Assembly: GCA_964247055.1 (NCBI GenBank)
Contig: OZ176053.1
Span: 4,836,001 to 4,900,000, forward strand
Direction of reading: 5' to 3'
Length of the DNA stretch: 64,000 nucleotides
Source of the DNA: Paragordius varius
Taxonomy: Eukaryota; Nematomorpha
This document shows positions 39,840-53,209 of this stretch, piece by piece; position 1 is the stretch's first letter; the number at the start of each line of letters is the position of its first letter. A model generated the notes under the pieces. That model was not told the origin of the DNA and did not search any database. It saw nothing but the letters and a program-made list of their open reading frames with translations. A program made the position numbers and the translations under genes.

Positions 39840-40728
39840 TACCCCATTTAAATTTGGGACCAAGTTAATGGGCACAGTGCTAATAATCTATGCAATTTTT
39901 TATATGATTCGCACAAATTCACACCGATCCAAACAAAATTATATTTTTTTATATAAAAATCACACATCATTCAAAATAAATTATTTTTAATTAAGCATAT
40001 ATCTATATTGGGGTTTTCTTGCATAATTGAAATCATAGAAAGTGTGGTAAAATTATACTTTTGACAATGCTATAAAGAAAATATTTTGTAAATAATTTTT
40101 ATAACTGAGATGATTATCACGGCCAAAGTATTAAAAACGTTTAATTTATGTGATTAATGGTAGAATACTAATAGATTTGAATGAAATGGTTCTCAGTACA
40201 AAATTAATAAATGTCTGAAGGGCCAAAATAGACATGCGAATATATTATAAGGAAATGATATTGTAATCGTTTTTGGAATTAATATTAATCAATTAGATAG
40301 GTAATATATCAAGAATGTAATTTTATTAAACATAAATCTATAAATATGCGGCTAATATAATCAGTGGTGGTTTTTATGGCCATTTGGTATGATGTAAATG
40401 TTTACGGTGCTATATACATTATAGAAAATATAATTGCCTAATATAATAATTCTAAAAGGGGGAGAAGAAGATCGTATATATAAATTAAACGAGTCTCTGG
40501 ATATTACTAAATTTTGTGATTGTTTAAGATTAAAATAACACATCTGTTGCGTTCAGGTACCGTTATGAATCGAAGTTGAGGTATTCGTAATGCAAATTTT
40601 AAGGGAGGTCTGGAGATGGATTATAAAACTATAATTATAGAGCAAGAGCGTTCATAGAGACACTCTAACCCTAGGATGCGAATAGATAATAAAATGATTA
40701 ACGGGGGAAAGAGAAGAAGGCATTAAAC
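39836..40728. other. Intergenic AT-rich interval after PFKFB
   Basis: No coding exon, RNA gene or recognised repeat seen. Confidence 0.5.
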
Positions 40729-41042
40729 CAGGGGTGTTCAACACGAGGCCCGCGGGCTGCATGCGACCCTTCAAAATAGTTTTGCAGCCCGTGAGATTTC
40801 AAATACAAATTTTTAGAAGATCTAAGTATAAAATTGATTTTTAAACAAATTTTCTGAATAAATCCTTCTGAATTTTGACAAACTAGCCAAAAATGTTTCA
40901 ATAATTGTAATTTTTACATCTTATGTTTGGAATCTAATAAAATATTTGTTAATTCCCATATATTTTGCGAATGCGATCGGTCGTATTTTTCGATCGAAAA
41001 ATGCCCTCAAAGCCATTAGTGTTGGACACCCCTCCTTTAAAC
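40721..41042. mobile_element. hAT-type MITE, copy 2, with target duplication
   Basis: A 306-bp element at 40729-41034, beginning CAGGGGTGTTCAACACGAGG and ending GTTGGACACCCCTC. It is flanked by CATTAAAC (40721-40728) and CTTTAAAC (41035-41042), matching at 7 of 8 bases. The left half has GC-rich words (GGCCCGCGGGCTGC). No coding capacity. Same family as 21517-21782 and 58748-59030. Related GC-rich words (GGGCCGCATGTTGGCCCC) recur at 41272-41290. Confidence 0.82.
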
Positions 41043-41945
41043 CATCACAAATGGTTTGGTGGACTGCATTCGAAACATATATGGTTCATATATTTATCAG
41101 ATTTCAAACATAAGAACAGTGTAAATATAATATATTTTTCTAGTTATTGACAATTAAGTAAACTTATTTAGGAGATTTGTTAAACAATTAATTTTACTAC
41201 GGTTTCGTGAGCATATTATTGCAAATTATGGATTTCCAAATTTTTTACGCTTCGCACACAAACTCTCAAAGGGCCGCATGTTGGCCCCTGCTTTAAACAT
41301 AAGTAAGGATATATAGGGCGCAGAGCCGAGTATTGGAACGTCCAAAAATATGGTCATATTTTGCTTTATAAATAAGATATATTTAATAATAGAATGCTAC
41401 TTCACTGTTAATGGGAAGGTAAACAGCGGACCGGAACTTCAGGCTTGAACGTTTGAAGAAATATTTGAAAATAAACTTCGATTTAGAGTAACATGGTGAT
41501 ATGACAAGAAAATTAATCCATATAAATAATTGGTGGAAGGAATATTTGAGGGTTAAGGGTTCTTTTCATATATTTCGCAAAGGTTTAATACTAATATCTT
41601 GACGAATGGAATGATGGTGGTACAGATTTTAAATTGGAAAGACTTGTAGCAGTTTAAAGACTATGAGGCTAATTTCGCAGTATTCTTTTGTAAAGGGTTG
41701 TAGCCTAAAAGCCTATGATTAGGTTGTGGTGACAGGTAGAAGACTAATTTTAACGTTAATTGGAAGTTTATCGGTTACCGATAATCAAGACTTATCTTTA
41801 ACCAGGAGAATTATTTTCATACCTCTTCAAGTCGGAAAGAATTATTGTATGCAGAAGAATATGCACGTAATATCCACAGAAACCGTTTAGCTGAAAATCG
41901 TTTAAACAAATTAATGGCCTAAAAATAACTCACGGGATGATATAG
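41043..41945 (+). mobile_element. Intergenic repeats including a hAT-like transposase relic (41340-41945)
   Basis: Bases 41760-41945 match 33260-33440 in the YOD1 intron over about 180 bp (CAAGACTTATCTT, TATTTTCATACC, AGAAACCGTTTAG, CACGGGATGATAT). So this is another copy of the relic whose translation resembles a hAT C-terminus. Frames are broken. The stretch 41043-41340 holds only AT-rich sequence. Confidence 0.5.
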
Positions 41946-42535
41946 ACATAACTTCAAGGAAATGATAATTTCACCGTGTTAGGTATGTAAAATAATATTT
42001 GATATTAAATAACCGTACAAACAGAATTATGTCTACACTCTTAAAAGTAACTAAGGTCTATGTCGAGTCAAATGTAGACTTCATTTTAGGATTTTATCTT
42101 TGGTTCAATAGGGGTCATCATTTGCTTCTAAATGAGTATGGCCTTTAGGGTAGACCAATTTTAGAGATATTGAACATCAGTGTTGACATTACTCTTTCGT
42201 GCGACTGTGTTTCAGCTATACCACCAAGGATTATTACCCGCGTTAAATAACCGACGATTCTTCCTTTGAACCAGCTCTCAACTTCGGAAGGAAATGCCAA
42301 AGATTGGTAACCAGCCCTGCATCAGAGATTCCGACATTGCTTTCCGGGACGTCATTGTCCTACATGATTGACAGGTAATCCCGTCGGATTCGAGTCTTGC
42401 TGTTTGCAACGGTAAATAAAGCTCGTGTCATACACATAGAGATCAATCCACAACATTAAAAATAACTCATTTCCAAAGAGTTTATAAAAATTAAAGTTTA
42501 TACACATTACTAGGCTGCACGAGGAAGTCCTTCGG
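41946..42535 (+). repeat. ~550-bp dispersed direct repeat, copy 1
   Basis: Matches 47990-48520 in the same orientation over more than 500 bp. Shared words include ATATTTGATATTAAATAACC, AAGGTCTATGTCGAGT, TCAACTTCGG and CATAGAGATCAATCCACAAC. Not translatable. The two copies lie about 6 kb apart around the 580-aa repeat-protein gene. Family unknown. Confidence 0.75.
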
Positions 42536-43111
42536 ACTTGGGGCCTATTTGAAATAAGGGACAATAAAATGATCCACATATGTAGATTATTTCGAAACAT
42601 TATTTAAATATAGGAATTTTAAAACGGTGCATTCATACTAATATATTGTTTACTTGGGGGAAAAATAGATTTAAAAATAATTTTTGTGGATTTTGTTTTT
42701 TGGGGAGCGGGTAAAAAGAGGGCCTAAACTAAAAAAGTGAGTCGATTATGTTCGGCGCGATCAAAAATAAGTATACAGAAATCATATTTAAAATTAAATG
42801 GTCCAACACGTTCTCCGGAAAATTGTCTCAAAGACACGATTTTTGTGGACTTTTTTTCAAAAAAACCGTTTTTCACACGGGGTGGGCCCGAACTGGGGGC
42901 CTATTTCAAAAAAAGAGAGAAGCTATTGTCGGGGCATTCATTAATGATTATATTTTTTCGATGTTTGGATTTGAATGGGTCTACAGGTTTTCCGGTACCA
43001 GATCACAAAGACAGCATTTTCCATTTTTATAAATATATAGATTCCAGCAGATAAGGGGTTTCACATTGAAATAAACTATCTGGCTGAAATTTACCATTTT
43101 ATCTGTCAGAG
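42536..43111 (+). repeat. Dispersed repeat related to the 25112-26740 array
   Basis: Contains GATTATTTCGAAACATTATT and GTGCATTCATACTAATATAT, found on either side of the hAT-like insertion at 22413-25103. It also has AGCGGGTAAAAAGAGGGCCT (compare 26656) and the 30881-31085 module at 42830-43040. It interrupts the ~550-bp direct repeat: bases from 43048 (CCAGCAGATAAGGGG) continue as at 48565. Confidence 0.65.
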
Positions 43112-43400
43112 CTAGGGTTGCGCATTTCATTTGACTGCTTTTTCAAAAAAGTCCAGTCAGACCCAATCAGACCATGGTCATGAGATGTCCACGGTCATCA
43201 CCACTTTTTACTTAAGTTATTGGATTGTTAAAATACTGTTCTGTCATGTTTTTTCTCAAAAAAATTGTATTATACATTTTTTTGATATTTATTATTTACA
43301 AATATTATTATTTGGCTTTTAAAATAAATCATCCACATATATTTTGATTCTTTTAATAAAATTTATTGGTTAAATTAGCATAGTTTATTATATGATAAAA
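43112..43400. mobile_element. Second copy of the GGTCATGACCATGGTC element (partial)
   Basis: Begins TAGGGTTGCGCATTTCATTT and matches, in reverse orientation, the right ~290 bp of the element at 29364-30014 (ACTGCTTTTTCAAAAA, CAGACCATGGTCATGA, CCACTTTTTACTTAAGT). Right end not defined. No coding sequence. Confidence 0.65.
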
Positions 43401-43639
43401 AATTTACTACTTTACCATCAAAAGCGAAAAACATCATATTTTTAAAAGTTGTCGTTAAATAATGACAATAAGAATTCTTACTCGTCCATCAATTTTCAAA
43501 ATATATCCGTAAACACTTGAAGAGAAAAAATGCAAATTACGTAGTTTTTTATGCTATTTAATTATTAAAGTAAATTTCTGGAAAAACCTAAATATATATT
43601 GACGTCTCCGAGCTTTTGAGCAAGCTTGCTGGAGAATGC

Positions 43640-43970
43640 CACTTGGGAAAAAATAAACGGACAAACTCACTAATGAATGGATCCGCAATACAATCACCCC
43701 TAAGATTAAATTACTTTAAATAATAACTAAACGGCGATTAGGCTACTTCCACGTCGTCCGCAACGTTTAAATTGGAGAAAACAATCATGCTTGGCCTGGT
43801 AGAGGGTAAGCGAAAACGATGCAGGCACAGAAAAAGATGGTCAAAACAATTAACAGACGACACTCACAATCTCCAATCTGATCAATTTATCTTCAGACAG
43901 ATCAGCCTACAGAAAATTTCTCCATGAAGCCCAGTAAAAAGTTGAATAATTAACTGCGCTGATTCCTTCA
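43640..43970 (+). mobile_element. LINE C-terminal fragment
   Basis: Short broken frames read FHVVRN then ENNHAWPGRG and KRKRCRHRKRWSKQL in a neighbouring frame, resembling the basic C-terminal tail of the LINE at 9728-12005 ([14 protein letters not shown]). Upstream bases 43640-43740 read like the preceding linker. Fragment only. Confidence 0.5.
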
Positions 43971-44840
43971 TAGTTTAGGAAAAGTAATATAATATATCTT
44001 ACACAGGTTCGTGCCATTTTTTTAATTACGGTGAAAATCTTAAAATATTAATTTTAACTCATTTTGATTTACGATTGTTGATACTCTGGTAATATTATTA
44101 TAATAAAATTGTTATATAAAAAATTTACTAGAAAGACCAAATGAAACCGGATCCAAAAAAGAATTTTTTTATTTTACAAGTAACAAGGATTAATTATCGG
44201 TAACTCAAGTTTTGCCGTTGATATAACATTTACAGCAAATCCTAGAACATGATTAGTCATGAAAAAATGAACAAAAAGTATCGTATGGAATCGTAAGGCT
44301 AATTACAGTAATTAAAATACGACGAATGCCATATACCTTATTCACAACTAATTTGTTTAAACCACATATTTACTGGGATAAGACAATCAACGGGTCAAGC
44401 AGATATAAACTAAAAAGCTTAAAACGGAATCTGTTTTCAAAAATATTGCTTCAAACAGCGATTCAAAAATACAATATATTTTTTATTATTTATTTATATT
44501 TTTCAATATTTAATACATTTTCCAATCACCAATCCTTAAACGCATCACGAAAGCCCGACAAGTCACACCGTGACTACCAAAATCATTTTTTCATTGTTCA
44601 CGTCATCTTTAAGGTTCATCATAGCGGGATATTTTATATTGTCTATAAGCGGATGAACAAGCAATTTATTGATTTATATAATATTGGATCCATTATTGAT
44701 TGGAATATTCATTAATATCTTTCCTCAAATCTGAATAAAAGTTTGCTTCATTACCAATGTTTAGGTTTGTTTTCTTCTTTGATTTTTGTAATCGGAGATA
44801 TTATAACTTAAGCTATCTTTTTCAGTTTGAGGCTTTTGAC
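43971..44840. other. Intergenic interval 3' of the 580-aa repeat-protein gene
   Basis: An open stretch of 129 codons at 44326-44715 has no recognisable similarity, start context or splice partner. I do not call it a gene. Nothing else definite seen. Confidence 0.45.
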
Positions 44841-46785
44841 TTATATCCATATTTTTTCATTCCAAAAAGTGCGTTTGTTTAACGAGCCTTGACTGTTACG
44901 CAAAATGCTTTTAAGAGGTGCCTGTGATGTTGTATTATTTGCACAATTACTCTTGCCATGAATGGACGAAATACTTGGAGCTGGCCGCCTTCTAAAATAA
45001 ATAACAAAAAAACGATTTAAATTTTTGTAAAAAGAGATTTTCTTACAATATGAATTAAATTATACTTGTTGGTTTTGGAATCAAATGATCGCACCGATTC
45101 ATTTGCTAAATCTTGTATTTCGACAAGTTGTTTCATCAGTCTGTATTCTCTAGCTGATGTTTGAGGAACCATTTCCTTTCCTAAATATAATTAACCAATT
45201 TAAAATTAATTGATTAAACCTGAAAAATGTCATCCTATAGCACTAATAAAATGTATGCTAATGATAAATTTGATTAAAGGATGATACAATTGAAATATTA
45301 TATATTACCAGATGTCCGTATTCTCCGTAGTTCTGTCTTTAATTCATATTTATATCTCAACGTACATCCCTCTACATTCTTATATTGGCTATCGCAATTC
45401 GGAAAAACTTTCGCTTGGAAAGAATTGTAAAGTTGTGATGGATTAGCGTTATTGTTCACCATTTCACTTTCATTTGGACTTATTTCATCTATCCATCTTA
45501 CTTTCTTTCTTGATTTAGATGCAGTATTGGAGAGAGTTAGGCTTTTGTTACTACTATAATCGGAAGTATTCTCCGGTTTAGATATATTCAATCTTTTATC
45601 AAAACTTTTTTGTGTTTGATTATGCGGATGATATATATTTATAGAATCTTTAAACATTTGATTTGCTTTAGTATTTGTATAAACTTTTAATTTTAATGGT
45701 TTGGCAATCACTGGGATTATGTCCGATGGATGCAAATGGCTATCAGCCTTGTTGACCTCTTTTATTATTTGTTTTGCAATGATATTTGTAAATTCCCTCA
45801 GCCTTAATATTTTAACAATCACTGGGTTCTCCGTAGGGTGTAAAGGACTATCAGCCTTGTTGACCTCTTTTATTATTTCATTTGCAATGTTATTTGTAAA
45901 ATCCCTCAGTTTTAATGTTTGAGCTATCACTAGGCTTAGATCCGATGGGTGATTACCATCACCCTTATTGACAACTTTTATGATTTTACCTGCAATCATA
46001 TTTGTAAAATCACTCAGCCTTAATGTTTTAGCAATCACTGGGTTTAGATCCGAATGCAAATGACTATGAGCTTTGAGTTTGACATCTTTTATTATTTGAT
46101 CTGCAATGATGTTCGTAAAATCCCTCAGCCTTAATGTTTTAGCAATCACTGGGTTTATGTCCGATAGATGCCAATGACTATCAGCCTTGTTGACCTCTTT
46201 TATTATTTGATTTGCAATGATGTTTGTAAAATCTCTCAGTCTTATTATTTTCGCAATCACTGGGTTTATCTCCGATGGCGAATAGCTATCAGCCTTGTAT
46301 ATTTCTTTTATTATTTGATTTGTAATGATGTTTGTATAATCACTCAGCCTTAATGTTTTAGCAATCACTAGGTTTATCTTTGATGGGTGCAAATGACTTT
46401 CAGCTTTGTTGACATCTTTAATAATATGATTTATAATGAGATTTGCCAATTCCCTCAACCTTATTGTTTTAGCGATTACAGGGTTTATGTCCAATGAATG
46501 CAAATCAGTCTTGTATTCCTCTTTTATTATTAGATTGGCAATGATATTCGTATAATCACTCAACCTCAATGTTTTAGCAATCACTGGGTTTATCTTTAAT
46601 GGATGCAAATGATTATCAGCTCTGAGTTTGGCTTCTTTTCTTTGAATTGTGGAGATATTTGCATAATCCTTCAACTTCAATTCCGTTACGAAATTATGAA
46701 TAGGTGTAAAGTGGTATTTTGCCTTATGTGGATTTGAAATTAAATCGTTTTTGTTCGCACACAATGTGTGAGAATCAATAAACAT
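44841..46785 (-). CDS. Unrecognised 580-aa protein with about nine 36-aa tandem repeats and PP1-docking-like motifs
   Basis: Exons 45309-46785, 45066-45180 and 44841-44991 total 1743 nt (580 aa) and join in phase with GT-AG borders. Residues ~50-370 are about nine tandem repeats, plus a decayed first one, with consensus NPVIAKTLRLRDFTNIIANQ followed by IIKEVNKADSHLHPSDI. Each predicts an amphipathic helix with conserved LRL and II positions. The repeats are also visible in DNA as a ~108-111 bp unit. Beyond them, KKVRW (427-431) fits the RVxF docking motif and SILR (559-562) fits the SILK motif for protein phosphatase 1; the tail is basic (ELKTELRRIR) and ends KRTFWNEKIWI. No signal peptide or membrane segment. 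I do not recognise the family. The PP1 link is inference from short motifs only. Confidence 0.75.
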
Positions 46786-47989
46786 CTTTATAATAATTTG
46801 TAAATTTTTAGAATATTGTTTATAAATTTGCGATTGTTGTATAATATAATATAATAATGCTTAACAATATGTCAACAATCAAAATCAAACTTAGTTAAAA
46901 GAACATTAAACTAAATTTAATTAATTAACTTTAATTTTCAATAAACTTAAATAGTTTTCTATAAATAAACTTTTGAGCGAAATTTCCTTTTTTTCGGTGA
47001 TTTAAAATTATATTACGTTAATCATTTCTATCGTTTCAGAATTTAATTTATTTTAAGGGTTAGTTTTCTCATAAATACTCGTCAAAATTTATATTTAATA
47101 TAATTTTGAAGATAAAGTTTTTATAATGTCTTTAAGCGGTTTTATACCGTTTGCATCATCCTTTAAGATAGTATGAAGTACATTTCAACAAATTTTGCTA
47201 AAAAATATATTTGAAAAAAAATATGGTTTTTTAAAATATTTTTGATTGATATCAAAATTTAGCTTATAATTAACCTAATTATAAGGCAATATCGGCATTT
47301 ATGTTTTTATTTAAAGAAAACCAGGCCATTTTACAAGAGCAAAAAAATGTGACTTTTGGAACTCACATCTTAAAACCAAAATTTTAAAAATATTGTTTTG
47401 CTTTTTACATGTAGTTAATATATATTTATATATTTAGGTGATATTTTTTGAAATGAACATTTCGCTTTCAAAAAAAATATATTTAAAAATGTGCGCAATA
47501 TTTTCCATTTTCTCATAGGAAGCACCTACATCAAACCTGTAAATAGGGCGAAAACCAAAAGCACCCTATAATCATGATATATTTTCCTATCAGAAATATA
47601 TATTTCATCAAGTTATTTTTTGTGGACACGGCGTTCGTATTTCATCATTACCCCCGGCCTTAATTTTGAACGCAGTGTAATAGGAATAGCTTTTAAACAC
47701 GATGGAAATACAAACATATCATTTATAGTCCTAAATTGTAATTTTTTTTAACCAACATATAGTATTACCTTTGTAAAAAAATCATAGAAAAAAATGCGGA
47801 AAAGTTCCCAATGATTTTTTTAAGTAAAGTGAGCGCCGGAAGTCGGCCACCTACCGTTAAGGTCCCTACCCACCCGTAACGCATGAAGCTTCAGAGCAGG
47901 GCAACACATCGGATATTGGGTTTAATGTTAGTATCTACATACATAAATAGCCTTAATGTTAGGTGGTGTTAAGTTAGTATGGTTAATAA
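46786..47989. other. Intergenic interval upstream of the repeat-protein gene
   Basis: No exon seen. Must contain the repeat-protein promoter at its left side. Bases 47390-47580 resemble 55370-55580 (GTTTTGCTTTTT, GGTGATATTTTT, CGCTTTCA and AAAAGCACC in the same order), a low-level dispersed repeat. Confidence 0.5.
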
Positions 47990-48700
47990 GCTATATTAAA
48001 CGAAATGTTAATTTCGTTAGGTATGAAAAGCAATATTTGATATTAAATAACCGTACACACAGAGTTATGATCCTTACTCCTTAAAGTAATGTCAAAGGTC
48101 TATGTCGAGTAAAATGTGGAGTTTATTTTAAGATATTATCTTTGGTGCATGATGGGTCTTCATTTGCTTTTAAATGAGTGTGGCCTCAAAGGTAGACCAA
48201 TTTTGTAGATATTGGACACCAGAAAGTTCGACGTTACCCCTCGTAAGACCACGTTTCAGCTGTATCTTCAGCTAAGACGCTAACCCGCGATAAAAACCCG
48301 GCGACCGTTCGTATGAACCAACTCTCAACTTCGGCAAAAAGAGATGCCAACGATTGGCACCCTGCTCAAATATCAACGGCTCCGACATTGCTTCCCAGGA
48401 TGTCATTGTCTACATGATTGAGTAATCCCTTCGGAGTCGGGTCCTGTATGGCTTGAGTTTACGGTACATAAACCTCTTGACATACATATAGAGATCAATC
48501 CACAACATTAATCATAATTCATTTTCAAAAAGTGTTATGAAAATAAAAGTTTATATACCTTAATCCAGCAGATATGGGGATTAACATTAAAATAAACTAT
48601 CGATCTGCATTTAAACCATTTCATCTGTTAGAGTCAAATTTCAGGCTCAAATGAAATGCCGAAGGTTGGTCATTAGCCCTGTTCATATATCAGCGGCTCC
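47990..48700 (+). repeat. ~550-bp dispersed direct repeat, copy 2
   Basis: Same orientation and order as 41946-42535, but without the internal insertion seen there: after CATAGAGATCAATCCACAAC it runs on into ATCCAGCAGATATGGGGATT and CATTTCATCTGTTAGAG, which in copy 1 lie beyond 43048. Not translatable. Confidence 0.75.
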
Positions 48701-51654
48701 AATGTCATTATCAATGGTTAGCAAACTGTTTCGTTTTAAATTAATCATTAGGTAACATTTTTTTCTATAATCCAAGAAATATTGTCAACAATTTTTTTAA
48801 ATAGCTTACCTCTTAACACTTGAGTAGAAGCACACACATAATTATTTACGAGTTTTTTATTCTATAGAATTTAAACATTCATCTTATTCATTAATGATTC
48901 TGGTAAATAACAATAATTTATAGTTTCTTCAATTAATTACCCATAAAAAAAGAGCAGCATTATATATCAATGGTAAATAAACCGCGGCCCAAGGGTCTCA
49001 TGAGGCTTTCAAGATTTGGGGTGCATATTAAGGCTCCAACATAGAAAGAAACTTTTCACACCAAATTTATTCTCAGATTTGAGAAGTAGTCTGACGACCA
49101 ATTTGGTTGGTCAATCATATAAATTAAATAAAGATTCCTTTATAGATGCGATAGTTAATTCAAATAGACTTATTATCTACCTTTGCACTTATACATTTGG
49201 CTGTTGATTTTTTAATAAATTAAGTTAAAAATGTTGTATGAAAATCATATAATAAATAGTCAGGAACTAAAATGGAACCGGCTCCAAAACCGTTAAATTT
49301 TAAGGAAGTCCTGTCCCCACTTTATCAGGAACGACCCTGGTTTCGGTAATTTTAACAACCACCTCGGTTCCATTCGTAAAACCAGACCGGTTACGCCACT
49401 TTTTTGAACGGGTATATATTTCCACCTTTTTATAATTAACGGTGTAATCTAATTGGGTGTGAAAAAATTGTTTTAGCTAATAAGGAAAAGACTTGACATA
49501 TATTTTTTGTCTTCGAACTTAGAGTCAGACTTGCTGGCTAAAACCTTTTAGTACCATAAAACGAGAATGACTTAACATTGTTGAAGGTGGAAAAAGAAAA
49601 ATTTAATATGATAGATTTTAATGATATAATTGATATTTCGCAATATCAAAAGCCAGAAAAATTTTTACATAAAAGATATTTTTTTTTCCTTTGCAAGTGA
49701 AATCTTTAGTTAACACTAGACAACAAATTTTAACTTTTTTTAACTGCCATTCTTGTAAATTTAAAATTTATTTCATTTAAGTACATAATTAGAATATCTG
49801 AAAAGAAAATTGGTCTAGCATTCAAGAATTATTTTATAGTAGAGTTTATCGATAATTTTTGGCCCCGATTTAACATTAAACTCGAAATTTTGAAAATTAA
49901 AAGTTTTACATATGAAGCCATGTATTTTATATTATTAGAAAGAGCGTGAAAAACTGCATCTTTTAAATGGTAGTAAGTCATTTAAATCAATCGGATGTAA
50001 AATTTATTTAATGGTCGAAATTTTCAATCCTTAAATAAGTCAAGAATATTCACAGACAAACTAATTTGAAAATCATATAAATTATTTTAATATAATTATT
50101 AGGGGTACATTAGTATTTAAATTAAAAAAATGTTTGAAAAAGCTTTTGGTTTTCTTTTTTAATTAAAATTATTATTATCATAAATATTTTACCTAGTGGA
50201 TACTAAAATGCATATTTATAACTGTAAATTTATTACATAATGGCTATAAAAGATTAAAAATACCTTAAACTTTGTTTTTATCTTTAAAATTTCGAAATTA
50301 TCAGCCTCGGGTGAGATGGTAATTTTTAAAAAACAAAAAACATAAAAATGGCGCTGTTTTGAGTGACATAAAAGCAATAAAAAGATGTTTTAATCAAAAT
50401 TCTTTTGTTATCTTTTTTGGACATTCATCACCATCTAAATAAAGTTTGAGCTATTTTCATCCATTAGTTTTAAAAATATAATAATTAAAAAAAATGCTCT
50501 CGTTTCGCGCGTTTGTCGCTCTTTGTGTCCAATATTAACTGTCGATGTAATACATATTAGTATGCATTTTGTAAAGTTTTTATTACTCTTTCAAATTATA
50601 TATTACAAATGGGCATTATTTGTATAATTTTAAAGAAAAACATTTTTTAGTAAAATTTTGATAAAGAGGGCGCATATTCAAAAAAATCAAATTAAACAAA
50701 ATTCTTCCAACGAGTTATAATTTTTATTTCAGATTTACTGTTAAAATGATATTAAATATCAAACAATGCAAAAAACTCGAATGTCAGAAAAATTTGTTGT
50801 CTAGTGATATTGAAGAAATATAAAAAATAAAAAAATTAATTATAGTTGAAGAATTTTTTGTGTTCCCCGAATCATCAATTCGCCTCATTCCTCGGGGAAA
50901 GATAACTCTACAACTTCATATTCATTATACTCTTTCAATGATTTTTCCACCGTTTTTTCTAAAAATAATGGTAGAATTAAATGACTCTTCATAATTTATA
51001 TATTAAGATATATAAAAGAAAAATTATTTGAGGATAGAAATTATTAGAGTTACATCCATCACCTCAAAATAGTAAAAAAATTTATCGCACAATACCGGCT
51101 CTTTTGTGTTTTTAAAAGCGCTAACCCATTTTACGGGTTTTAAAATGTGAGGCAGTTAAGCTTATATGTATTTAATGCACATATAAGCTTATCTATTTTA
51201 CAATAAATTAACTGGAGAAATATATTAAAATAACATGGGCAATGCGTTAATTATGATAAAAGAATGTTATACTAAAATAACGCGTAATTCCCAACACCTT
51301 GAGCCTCAAAAATCTTATACTCTATCAAGATTTTAACTACCACATCTTATTTAGACTTTTTACATATGTTTATAATTTAAAAATTATAAAAATATTTATT
51401 ATTTTTATAAAAATTTATGACACATTTTGTATTAGCCAGTGTAATTAATATTTTATTAAATAAATTGCATTATAATTCTGTTAAAATTGTATTGTAAAAT
51501 TCGCTTAGATTTACAATTATTTTCTAAATCATTTGTTCGATTATCATAAGATCAATTCAATATATGCAACAAAAACATTATTTTTATATATAATTTCCAT
51601 ATTATAGAATCTATTAGAATACTTATATATTTAAAAATGAATAAATTTAGTATC
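48701..51654. other. Gene-free AT-rich interval
   Basis: No coding exon recognised. Bases 49250-49420 hold a decayed repeat with GGAACCGG and CCGGTT words similar to 39180-39260 and 59520-59740. Nothing else definite seen. Confidence 0.45.
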
Positions 51655-52190
51655 ATATATATATATATATATATATATAATAGATTCAAAATTTATATAA
51701 CTGTCCTGTGTTATCTATGGTTTTTAGGTTACAACGTTTATTTTTTTTAATTAATGTTTTAGGCTTTTTTTAAAAAAAAAAGGGGGGGGGGGGCATAAAA
51801 GTTTTATGCTCCGGGCGCCGCAAACTCTAGTTACGCCACTGATAACTAGCAGTTATTAAGATGAGGATGAAATATTTATTGATTTAATAAATTCCATATT
51901 TGACAATTGTTTCTTTTCGCTATTAATAATTTAAATCTTGTGTTAAGCTGTGATTCAAAATTTTCTATAAGGCCTTATGTATGATAGAGAAAAGATCGAT
52001 TATAGAAATTTGATATATTTTAAATAACAGTGTATTGGTGATAGTGATACTTTTTAAAATATATATTTTATTTAAAAATCTTTTTTAAATAGTTATATAG
52101 TATTTATTTTTAAAAGAAACATTGATTTGACCTAGATCGAACCCCTTTTGAATAAAGAGGTCGAAATCACAACCCTACCCATGACACCGA
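51655..52190. repeat. TA microsatellite, 3' fragment of the 22413-25103 hAT-like family, and a hAT relic
   Basis: A TA run at 51655-51679 is followed by 51690-51843, which matches the right end of the element at 22413-25103 (TATGGTTTTTAGGTTACAAC, poly-G, GGGCGCCGC, ACGCCACTG). Directly after, 51845-52170 matches 33430-33850 (AGTTATTAAGATGAGGA, AAGGCCTTATGTATGAT), the non-coding 3' part of the YOD1-intron hAT-like relic. Confidence 0.7.
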
Positions 52191-52503
52191 AAATTGCTAT
52201 ATAAAGCTGGCAAAAACATTTGTGACAAAAGGAATGCTAAACATGGGTATTGAAAATTAAAATATACATAGTGAAACGACATATCTCAGAAATGTTTTAT
52301 ATAATTACATAACGATAAAATACCTAGTTAAAATAGTTTACAAATATAAAAGCTGATACAGTTAAATCAAAAGCAAATGTCATGAAAGAAGCTGACTACT
52401 GTAAACAGCCAACTAAAATGATTGGAGTATTTTACAAAAATTAAAACCAAAATAAAATTATTGTTATTTTGACCAAAGTAAATGCAATATAAACAGATAT
52501 AAA

Positions 52504-52509
52504 ATTTAT
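52504..52509 (-). terminator. RPS23 poly(A) signal
   Basis: AATAAA on the minus strand, 8 nt beyond the RPS23 stop codon, giving a very short 3' UTR. Confidence 0.6.
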
Positions 52510-52517
52510 TATAATAT

Positions 52518-53209
<692 letters not shown>

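Noticed and set aside
44326-44715. Open frame of 129 codons on the plus strand
   Set aside because: No recognisable similarity, no signal peptide or domain, composition of random AT-rich DNA, and no convincing splice partners.
45701-46353. Plus-strand open frames opposite the repeat protein
   Set aside because: Antisense shadows of the tandem repeats; periodic for that reason only.
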